Assembly: GCA_016858145.1 (NCBI GenBank)
Contig: JAEHOE010000041.1
Location: 496,001-560,000 of the forward strand
Length of the DNA stretch: 64,000 nucleotides
Source: Edaphochlamys debaryana
Lineage: Eukaryota; Chlorophyta; Chlorophyceae; Chlamydomonadales
Direction: 5' to 3'
The notes below the pieces were generated by a model. It made no database searches. It was not told where the DNA came from and was given only the letters and a program-made list of their open reading frames with translations. Both the position numbers and the translations under genes were made by a program. Shown piece by piece: positions 44,201 through 52,777 of this stretch (position 1 is the first letter of the stretch; each line of letters opens with the position of its first letter).

Positions 44201-47200
44201 CCGGTTGAGCACTTCATCTGCGGCCTCCCCTGCCCGGGTTCCACCGCCGACTGCTCCACGGTCACCGCTGCCTACGCTTCCGCGGGCACCTCTGACCCCG
44301 AGTGGGCGACCTTCGGGGGGTACGACGCTCTGCTGGGGCCCGCCACGTACGACGGATCTTGCCTGCCCGGGACTTGGGCCGTACCGTGGAATCTCACGGG
44401 TAAACTGTGGATCCCGAGGAATAACGATGAGGTGGTGACGCTGGATCTGGATCGTATGCTGTACGCGTGCCAGGTAGGCTCAGACAGGGTCGGGCCTAAG
44501 TGGGCCCTGTTTCGGGCTTGGTTGCGGGGGCCTGAGTGATGGGGTTTTGAGATCTGCAACAAGTCAAGGAGTCATAGATGCGCCGCTAAATAAAAACCAT
44601 CTCCTGCTCTTGCCCCTGCCACCTTGCGGCCACCGTAGGTCCAGATCCGCGTGGTCAGCACGCCAGGCGAATCCGCAATCGGCCCCGTGGGAGTAAAGCT
44701 TGAAGACGGATCCCTGGTCTGGGTGAGTGTGCTGACCATATGTTAATAGTAACGATTGAAGCGAACCCACGTTTAGTGGGTGAGCGTGTCTTTATCAGCA
44801 CTGTCGGGATAGGATACTCGTCCAGCAGGCCTCTGACCTTGGGAGTGACACTTAGAAGGGATGATTGTCCATGCAGCCCTTCCTGTCCCTCACTCGTCCT
44901 TGCCCCCATGCCCTCCTGCCTTCCGCCCAACCCTTTCTGCAACCCCCCAATGCCAGCTGACCGACTGCGACACGCCCGCACCCTGCCTGGGCCCCCAAGA
45001 CCCCGCCTTCTGGTACAAGTGCCGCCTGCCTCCCACCGCCGCATCCAGTGCGGTGAAGGGCGTCACCGTACGCATGCAAGCTGTTGTCGTGGATGCCGTA
45101 CGGGTCATCGGATACCCCCCAGCCAGTCCTACAACGGAGCCCCCGGCGCCGACCCCGGAGCCACCCGCCACGGTCCCCACCGCCGCGCCCCCCGCGGCGC
45201 CGCTCCCCACCTACCCCAGCCCGCCGCCGCGCTACCCCTCCGGCCCCAGCTACGCCCCGGCCTCGCCCCCGTCCTACGCCCCCTCCTACCCCCCGCCTTA
45301 CCCCCCACCTTTCTACCCCCCGCACGCCCCGCCGCCCCGCTTCCCGTCCGCAACCTTCCCCCCACCACCGCAGCTGCCTGCATCGCCCCTGCCGCCCCAG
45401 CCGCCCGCCCCGCCATACTCTCCCACCTGCCGGGTGCCTTGCGTGCGAGGCACCAGCCAACACCACTTTGCCGCCGATTGCGCCGCCGGTGAAGTCACGG
45501 CCTACGGCGCGTCCGACTACTACCTGCGCGATCCTCGCCTCAACGCCCAGCTCATGGGCCCGCCGGCGTTCCTGGAGGGCCGGTGTCTGGGCAACGGTCG
45601 AGGCCAGCCGCTGCCGGAGGAGCTGCGGGGACGGCTGTGGCGCCGTTCGGGGGAGGACGGGGGCGCGGGGCCGCAGCTCTTGTTTGTGGCGTTCGAGCGG
45701 CCCGTGTTCGCTTGCCAGGTGGGTGGGTGAGGATCGTGTGTGGGGGGACGGTGCGGGGGCGTGGGCAGTGGGGGGGCTTGAAGGGAGGAAAGTGGAGGGG
45801 CTGGAGGGCGGAGAGCCGGTTGCGGCGGGCACGGCTTGCTCAGTCTTGGACAAGTGTGGTGCGGGGGCGGGTCGACCGACCGCAGCTCCCTTTCCTGTCT
45901 CTTGCGCTCCACACACACGGGCGCCCCTACCCGCTACGCACCCCGGCGCAGGTGGCCATCCGAGTGGCGCGCAGCCTGGCTCGGTCGCTGCGCATACTGG
46001 GGACCATCAACACAGACGACGTGGTGGACTGGGTGAGGGCGGGTCTGCGAGGGTGTGTTCCCCCCTCCCCCCAGCCATACGGCCTTGTTTGCTCCCCCCC
46101 GCCGCCTGCCTGCCTGCCCCACGCTGTCTTTCCCTACTCCTGACCATCTTCCCATAACCCCTGCGCCTCATGATAAGTTCGAGGACGGCGCGTGCCCCGA
46201 GGACACCTCCTCCTGCACCGGAGCCTCCCCGGATCAGAAGCCGTACTGGTACACGTGCGATCTGCCGGCAAGTACGAGCCTGGTGTCAGGCCTGGCCTTT
46301 GAGGTGGACGACGAGGCCGTACTAGATGCCGTACGGGTGGTTGGGTTTTCCGTACTGGAAACGTCGCAGCCCGCAGCGCCGCTGCCGCCAGCCGCCAGTG
46401 ATGTGACGCCGCCGCCGAGCCCAACGGCGCAAGTGCCTGTCGGGCCACCGCCGCCGCCGGCGATGGGGATCCCAGTCTACCCGCCGATGCTGCCGCTGCC
46501 GCCGCCGCCGTCCCCACCGCCGTCACCTGTGCCGCCGCTGCCGTTTGGAGGCGCGCCGCCGTCGCCAGCGCCGCCGGCGTCGCGTCTGCCTCCACTTACC
46601 CCGGCGTTCCACACTGCACCGCCCCCGCCGTTGCCGTCGCCGTCGTACCTGCCTTCACCGCCGCCGGGGCTAGCCCTGCCGCCGCCGCCGTTGCAACCAC
46701 CGCCGGCGCCGCCGCATCCCATCGCCCCGCCGTTATACCCTCCGTCTACCCAGCCGCTCCCAACGGGCCAGCCCTGCCCGCCGGCGCGGCCCCCTGCTCC
46801 GCAGCCGGCCCCCGCGGGTCAGCCCATCCAGCCCCAGCAGCCGAGCTATGCGGCACAGCCACCGTCACCACAGTCGCCCCCACCGCTGCCGCCAGGGGTA
46901 AAGGCCGCCTGGCCTCCCGTCCCTCAGCGCCCGCCGTCTCCTCCCCCACGGTCACCGCCGCCACTCCCGCCTTCCCCACCCTCTCAACCTCCGCCCCCGT
47001 CGCCCCCGCTGCCCTTGCCCTCGCCCCTCCCTCCCCCGGCGCCAAGTGCTCGCCCTCCCAGCCCCAAGCCCCAACCTCGTCCCCGCCCACCCTCACCGTC
47101 TCGCCGCCCCCCATCGCCTCGACCCCCCGGGCCCCTCCTCTCTATCTCCCCGCCCGCCACCCCTCCACCAACCGTCCCCACCGCATCACCCCCGCTGCCC

Positions 47201-50200
47201 CCGCTGCCGCCTCCACAGCCCCTACCTCCCCCTCCTTTCCGCGCCTCCCCTCCGCCGCCCTTGCTGGACTCCCTCTCCTCCTTCCTCTCCACCAACAGCA
47301 ACGGCTCGGCCGGGTTCCTCACCTTTTCGGTGAACGTGACCTTTGTGGTTCCCACGGGCGATTCCTGGATGGCCGTGTTTGGCACGCTCTACCCAGGCAC
47401 ATCGGAGTGGGTGGTGTGGGCACAAAAGGTGGAGGTGCCGCCGCTGGCGCTGCCGAGCGGGGTGAGTCGGGGTGGGGGTGGGGTGGGGTGGGGGGTGGGG
47501 GGTGGGGGTGGAAAGGGCGGCGCATATGCACACCCATGGGCATGCTGGGGCCCCTCTCCTCTCACATGCCATGCCGCACTCACCCGACTTGCCCCACTCA
47601 CAGTGTTTCAGATGTCGGTATTCTATTCCGATATGGAATATTTCTGGGATCGAGGGCTCCAAAAAAAGGAATAGACCGGCCTCGGAGGGGCCTTGCTGTA
47701 TTCCGACCGGTCGAAGGGCCAGTTGGGGGGGCCGGCGGGGGCTGCTAGGCGTTTTGTGGCGGAAAAGCTGACGTTAGCGTTCCTCGCCAAGCCTGCGCGC
47801 GTTTCTCTTTGCTAAGCCTACTTCTGGCGGCTGGGAGCTTTAACTGGGGCCCACACCAACGCTAGGAACAGGCGGTTCCGGCTGGGAGTGCTAACCTGAG
47901 GGCACACGCACGCAAGGGACAGGCTGAGGCTGGCAGTGTACATGTCACCACAGAGAAACGCTTGCAAAAAGACGCATTTTGATCACCATACTGCAGTGTG
48001 AAATCCTGGAAATTTCCTCGGGGGCTCCCGCCCCCAAACCCCCGGCTGGTGGGACACCCCCCAGACCCCCCGGTCGGAATAGCGGCGGCCCTTCGGGCCG
48101 CAAATTTATTCCGTTTAGGATGGGTTTTTGAAGGCCGCAGAAACGAAATCTGACACACTGCCCACTCACCGTCATCTGCTCATGTGCAGGTCGAGACCGA
48201 GCTCCGTGACCTTTGAACCTCGACATTCACTCACCTGCAACCTTCGCCCCTGCCGTCCTCCTGCCAACCTCCGCCCATCCGCAGGTCGATTGCTCGGCGG
48301 ACCTGCTCACGGGCCTCAAGTCCTCCCTCGCCTCCAGCCTCACAGCCCTCGGCCTCGACGTCGGCTCCCTGGGCGACGTCAAATGCGCCATCGCGGTCGC
48401 CCGTCGCCGCAGCCTGCTTTCTCTTCCCAGCCACGAACACGACGTCCACCACCTCGCGGACCCGAACGTTCGCAATCGCGATCGCACTGGAAGCCGCCGG
48501 CAGCTGCGAGCAGCTGACGCGGCCTGCCCCGCGCCCGCGCCCGGCAGCCCGACCGTTGATATCGCGGTCAAGGGCGCGCCCACGAGCTCTGGAGGCGGCA
48601 GCGCGCGCTTGGGCGCGACCAACAGCAGCAACATGGCGGAGGGTGCCGCTGCCGGGCTCGGGACGTGGCAGGACGGGTCGGGGGCGCTGGCGAGCATGTG
48701 TGTGCCGCCCTCTAGCGAGATCACCACCACTGCAGAGGTAGGGGGAGCGGCGGGCGTGGGCTGATTGTGAGGGAGTGCCTGGAGAGTTCCGCGGTCCGAA
48801 TCGAGAGGTTGGGGTTCCGAAAGCGTGGATCTGTTGACGCTGTCCCGGGAAGACTCGCCCAGACTGTCGTCCGCCCCTCCTGCACAGGCCCTCGGGGTTG
48901 ACGCATGCTGGTGAATGCGCACTCAGCCCTGCCCCCACTCTCCATTCCACCCCTGCTTCCCGCCGCTCCCTCCCCCACCTCCTGACCACGGACCCCCACA
49001 CAGGCGTAGGTCACGTACCGTCTGGCGCTCAAACCTTCTCACAACAAGGCCATGCATGCTGTTTGACACCCAACCCTCTGCCCCTCCCCTCCTGCCCACC
49101 CGCAGGCGCAGGTCACGTACCGCCTGGCGCTCAGCGCCGAGGGCCTGGCCCGCTTCCTGGCAGCCTGCGTGGGCGGCTTCCTCACGCCCGAGGGCGCGGC
49201 GCTGGTGGGCTTCCCGGGGGCCACCGTGGCCTGCTCTGTGCAGGCGCTGGCGGTGAGCGGATGTTGTGGGGCCTAGGGCTGACCGGCTTGCCGTGAACCC
49301 TGCGGACCGGTGTGGGTATTGGGGTTGAGGTTCGGGCGGGGGTCGTGGTCTCGAGTACCACCGCCTGGCCGGCTTGTCGGTCGAGCGTGCGAATAGCAGC
49401 TGCGAGCGGCACGTGTTGCCCAGTCCATGGGTTCGGGGTTCGTGGCCAAGCATGCTGCTCCATTCGCGACCGCAGCGGTGGAACCCAACTGCCCCCTTCC
49501 CGCCCCAGGTGCCCCAAGCCACATCGGAGCCCAGCCCGCCCTCGCCAGACTCCCAGCCGGAGGGGGGCGACGGCGGCCTCGGCGCAGGAGCGCTGGTGGG
49601 CATCATCGTGGGCTGCGTGGTGGGCGGCCTGCTCGTACTAGCGCTCTGCGTCGTACTTGCCGTATTCCTCGTACGGCGCACGCAGCGCGAGCGCGTGGAG
49701 CCGGACGGGTCGCGGCACACGCAGCTCCACCAGCAGCAGCAGAGCAGCGGTGGTGGTAGCAGCGGCGGCGGCAGCGGTGGCGGCAGCAGCGGCGGCGGCA
49801 GCGGTGGCGGCGGAGGCGGCGGGCTGGTGGCGGCGCCGCCACTCCAAGGGTCGTACAGCCCGTCAGGACGCGTGCGCGGAAACCAGGTGCAGCCCGGTGA
49901 CGTGGCACCGCACGGGTCGCCGTACGGATCGCCGTACGGGTCGCCGTACGCGAAGGACGTGCAAACGCCGTCAGACGCCTCGGGGCGGCAGGAGCGTTGG
50001 TGGGAGCCGGCGGTGCCGTCGGAGAGCGGTGCCGGCGGCCGGCCGTCGCCGCCGCCGCCCCCCGTCGCGCCGCCGGCCCCCCTGCCGCCCTCGTCTGCAG
50101 ACCGACTAAATGAGCAAGGGGCAGGGGCCGGGGCCGGGGCGGGGGCGGGGGCTGCACCGTACACGCCGCAGCCCGTGCCCGCCGGCTTGCCTGGGAGCCT

Positions 50201-51128
50201 GGAGGGCGACGGCCCTCCGCACGCAGAGCAAGCATCGCACGCGGCGCCGCCGGAGGAGGCGGCCACGGCGGATGCTGCGACCGGGTCGGCCCCGTCGCCG
50301 CCGGACCCGGGCCCTGCCAGGCAGGACAGTCATCATTGGTCGTACGCACTGCCGCAAGGGCCGCCGGACGGCGCCTCCCCGCAGCAGCCGGCGGATGGGC
50401 CCGTGCCCGCGCCCCCTGCACCGGCGGACGCATCAGGGCCAGGGCAGGTGCCGCCGTACCCTCCGCCGCCGGCGGCGCAGGACAGTCACCACTGGTCGTA
50501 CGCACTGCCGCAAGATTCGGCCGAGGGCGCACCCGGGGATGCAGCGGCAGGGTCCGCCGCCCAGCCCCCGCCGCCAGCCCCGGCCGCCCCATCTGGGTCA
50601 GCGCGGCCCTCCCTCGCGGGCGTGGCCCCGCCTGCGCCCGGCTCCGCACGGCCCTCCGAGCCCGGGGCCCCGCAGCGGCCCTCCACCCCGGCCCAGCCGT
50701 CACCCGCCGGGAGCCAGTCCGGCGGCGTGCCGCTGCCGCCGCCAGCGGCGGCAGCGGCAGGGGCAGCGGCAGGGGCCAGTGCGTCCAAGCGGTCTCTTCT
50801 GGCGGAGCCGCTGCCGCCGATGCCGCGGGCGACGCCGTCGCAGTCACGCATGCGCTCGCCCCTGGGCCTGCCGCCGCCGCTGGCGGCGCCGCCGTCGGCG
50901 GCGCCGTCGCAGAGTGGCATGACGCCAGCGGGTGCGGTTATGGGTGGGGAGCCGTCGGGGGCGTGGCCGTTTCCCGCTGAGCCGCCGCCGGCTGGGGACC
51001 AGGCGGGCAGTGCTAGCGGCGCGGAAGCGCCGCCGCCGGCCGCCGCCGCCGCCGCCCCGCCGCCGCCGCCGATAGAGCGAGGGGCGTCGAGGCTGGGGAA
51101 GCTGCCGCCCCTGGGCAAGCTGCGCTGA
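38289..51128 (+). CDS. Gene B: giant modular single-pass membrane protein (19 exons, ~2,654 aa)
   Basis: Paralog of gene A in the opposite orientation. Exon 1 is 38289-38448 (signal peptide MRSERVWAQVLG with core LATALLLMLLMSSPG). The ATG at 38289 is chosen because it aligns with MRTEGARSRVYG of gene A; 38259 is the alternative. It ends in phase 1 like gene A's exon 1, and all other introns are phase 0. Order: KRHRSLQQ motif, seven Cys-rich globular domains between Pro linkers, a stalk of about 300 Pro-rich residues, membrane-proximal domain, TM helix and a long tail ending RLGKLPPLGKLR. The tail exon also holds two copies of DSHHWSYALPQ and a Ser/Gly repeat. All exons were joined by eye and the total closes in frame. 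Inferred role: wall-spanning surface receptor or adhesion protein; no enzyme motif was seen. Confidence 0.87.
38657..39695 (+). repeat. Gene B module B1 (N-terminal, back half only)
   Basis: Exons 38657-39141 and V-exon 39609-39695. Basic N-terminus with RHRSLQQEDPQ, a Tyr-containing Pro linker (NPPPSYGHNSPAYPPPPP), back half (CPAECPWDLADCSLGPVVLY..AFACE), V-exon VAIHVLSSQGVQVELGPVGV. Confidence 0.86.
39887..40924 (+). repeat. Gene B module B2
   Basis: Exons 39887-40438 and V-exon 40814-40924. Front half CAPTVPCTGADPEEMSYWLTC..VVVDAVRVTGY; linker of repeated YPPPPP and a run of Pro; back half CTACPADVADCGAG..LHACQ. The V-exon is long (37 residues), and its end GEQDELVE recurs at 41006-41030. 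Confidence 0.87.
41200..41994 (+). repeat. Gene B module B3
   Basis: Exons 41200-41652 and V-exon 41905-41994. Front half LDCPPEPQPCQG..YWHTC..ILDAVRATGF; back half CPAGCPGLHADCAGG..RPLYACQ. The exon edge encoding DRPLYACQ (41626-41656) recurs at 41747-41775 in the intron. Confidence 0.88.
42186..42945 (+). repeat. Gene B module B4
   Basis: Exons 42186-42656 and V-exon 42859-42945. Front half CEAHPPCTGASEAESAFWYT..VVVDAVRVLGY; back half CLVPCTSEGADCTVGPVLAY..FGQVVFACQ; V-exon IAIHLVLSPGGFETIIDVLP. The back half and V-exon align closely with A4. Confidence 0.88.
43183..43774 (+). repeat. Gene B module B5
   Basis: Exons 43183-43581 and V-exon 43688-43774. It is nearly identical to A5 (VDSCDAQDPCQGGPARWYSC, VYACS, VAIRITQTPGLPSSVTNVAV). 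It is the best-conserved module of the A/B pair. Confidence 0.9.
43922..44722 (+). repeat. Gene B module B6 (A6 front, A7 back)
   Basis: Exons 43922-44473 and V-exon 44639-44722. The front half matches A6 (SSCAPITPCLGRDDTETAYW, VVDAVRVVGFAPAV). The back half and V-exon match A7 (CGLPCPGSTADCSTVTAAYA; VQIRVVSTPG). The switch lies in the Pro/Tyr linker. Confidence 0.9.
44957..46032 (+). repeat. Gene B module B7 (A8 front, A10-like back)
   Basis: Exons 44957-45718 and V-exon 45952-46032. The front half matches A8 (LTDCDTPAPCLG..FWYKCRL). The back half (CRVPC + long loop + DCAAGEVTAYG..LMGPP) is closest to A10. The linker is Tyr-rich: YAPASPPSYAPSYPPPYPPP. Confidence 0.83.
46178..47461 (+). repeat. 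Gene B: last front half and ~300-residue Pro-rich stalk
   Basis: Exon 46178-47461. The front half (SPDQKPYWYTCDLPASTSLV, VLDAVRVVGF) matches A11. About 300 residues dominated by PP, PSP and PPAP follow, then LLDSLSSFLSTN..NVTFVVPTGDSW..LYPGTSEW, the segment shared with genes A and C. The exon acceptor is ATAAG before TTCGAG. The stalk is hydroxyproline-rich-glycoprotein-like and should be rigid and wall-embedded. Confidence 0.86.
47593..48168 (+). mobile_element. hAT-like MITE with 8-bp target-site duplication
   Basis: The element spans 47601-48160 (560 bp). It starts CAGTGTTTCAGATGTC, and its other end, reverse-complemented, starts CAGTGTGTCAGATTTC: terminal inverted repeats matching at 14 of 16 positions. 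It is flanked on both sides by the same 8 bp, CCCACTCA (47593-47600 and 48161-48168). CAGTG termini and 8-bp duplications are hallmarks of the hAT superfamily. No transposase frame is present, so it is non-autonomous. It holds internal ATTCC/GGAAT inverted repeats and a hairpin near 48086-48103. It sits in the intron between the stalk and membrane-proximal exons, which is several hundred bases shorter in genes A and C. Strand is arbitrary. Confidence 0.87.
48285..49252 (+). other. Gene B membrane-proximal domain
   Basis: Exons 48285-48737 and 49106-49252. The first holds VDCSADLLTGLKSSLASSLT..GDVKC and closes with SMCVPPSSEITTTAE; the second encodes AQVTYRLALSAEGLARFLAA and a Cys pair. It is homologous to the domain at the same place in genes A and C. 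Confidence 0.85.
49001..49134. repeat. Duplicated exon start in gene B (period 102)
   Basis: Bases 49001-49032 copy 49103-49134 (acceptor plus the codons for AQVTYRLALS) with two mismatches. The left copy carries its own AG and could act as a decoy acceptor. Confidence 0.85.
49509..51128 (+). other. Gene B transmembrane helix and cytosolic tail
   Basis: A single 539-residue exon. LVGIIVGCVVGGLLVLALCV plus VLAVFLVRR forms the membrane span and stop-transfer. The tail holds a Ser/Gly repeat (49,740-49,830), SPYGSPYGSPY, two DSHHWSYALPQ motifs about 50 residues apart, and the end RLGKLPPLGKLR. It is almost entirely low-complexity P/A/G/S. Confidence 0.9.
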
Positions 51129-52777
51129 GCGGGGCGTGAATGCGTCTAGCCTAGTGCCGCCTCTGCAGGCCTCGGGGTGATGTTGGGAGAGTGTGAGTGC
51201 GTGGGGACTGGGGAGAGCGGCAGGATGCACGCGCCGTGTGGCAGCTTTGCCTGTTCAGGTTTTTCCTTTGCAATCACTCAAAAGCACTTCCAATGCACGC
51301 TTCATCGTTCTTTCTCGAGTTTTGGCTTCGTCTTTGTCTGACCTGGAAATTGGTGCGTGTGGCAGGCGTGTGGGCCCGCAGCGCACAGCTGCAAGTGCTA
51401 ACATCACGTGCCAACCGCCGTACATTGTACACCACCTGAGACTCTGAGCTCGAGGGTGGCGATGCCGAAGCGTCATGCCCCCTGACCCTGCCCTGACCCC
51501 CACTTCGCTAGGACTTGACCGCGCTACTTGCTTATTGACGAAGAGACCGGAATGGTCACTCGAATCACCGCTTGACTGGTAACCTTCTTGCTTGTCACAC
51601 CGTCTTCCCCCTGCCCTAGCGGCGCTAGCGGCTGTGTCTGTGGGCGAATCCTCATACATTGGCTAACCTGTCTTGATTTTCTGCCCGGCTTCATGCATTC
51701 TTCGGCAAGAGTTAGACAATCGCTGCCGTGGTCCCTGGAGACAACCTAGCTATGTGTGTGTGTTTGAAGTACCCGGGGGTAACCGGGCAAGCGGCAATCT
51801 GTGTGCATTTATCTCCATCTACGGTACAACCCACCCAGCGCATTGATCTCACCCCTCCTTGAAGGCGGATCTAGTGTACCTTTCGCTGCCTCGCATCCTG
51901 CATGACGACCCCTCACGGCATCTCTCCTGGGCTCGATTAGGACGCACGGATGGCGACAGAGCCGCACTGATGGCGGCTTGTAATAACGCGCAATACACAT
52001 CTCGGTCGTTTAAGAGGTCTTGGCATGCGGCAGAAAGCTCCGCATCACCGGTGCCGGACAGCGGCCTGGGTCCTGCCAAGATCAGCTTCCGTACAATGCA
52101 TCGGACACCCAACAGCGCCGACATCACGGACATGCGCAGTCAGACCCAGGTGAGCCGCAAGGTGCAGCCACCATACAGCACACATACAGCAATCGGGCTA
52201 TCCCGATACGGGCATGCACCAGCCGAGGACTTCTCAGACGACCCATTCCTCTGCATGGCGCCGCCGCAATGCGTTGGCACAGGTTGGCACCGTGCGCGAT
52301 CTTCCACACCTCCCTTGAGCGCAGCTGCCAACTTGCTACGTAGCCGCCTGCCTGCCCTGCCCAAGCAAGCAGCATTACTTCAGCTGTAAGAGCCGTTCGT
52401 ATTAAGTTCCATGCGTGCTTCAATATCCTGGCTCGACGGCAGTGGCCGCCCCTCCGATCGCGGTGCAGATGGCACGCGCTCCCCCGTCGACGCGTCCCTG
52501 CGTCTTGAGCCCGCTCTCCGAGGCCCGAGTGGGGCGCAACCAGCTAGGCTCCAGCCCGTGCACCTCGCAGTACTCAGCGCCCGTCTCCACCCCAGCGGCC
52601 CCAGCTCCCTGCTCTTTGTTGGCCCATCCGACCCAGCCCCTACCAGCCTGAGGCCACGCCACGAGCTGCAGCCCCTGCTTGCCGCGGCCCCTCCACTCTG
52701 ACGAGCCCCATGTCTGGGACAACAGGGCAAGCACCCGCACTGTAGCCCCTCCCGCCGCCCCCCTCGTCGCCAGCATC
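51129..52777. other. Convergent 3' flanks of gene B and UNG
   Basis: No exon is supported. Plus-strand TGTAA words lie at 51979-51983 and 52385-52389; the first, about 850 bases past the gene B stop, is the likelier poly(A) signal. No minus-strand TGTAA was found for UNG. Confidence 0.45.

Noticed and set aside
16857..51128. Genes A and B as pherophorins
   Set aside because: They share Pro-rich stretches, but I do not see the Cys pattern of the pherophorin domain. The repeated YACQ / VVDAVRV module, TM helix and tail do not fit secreted pherophorins.
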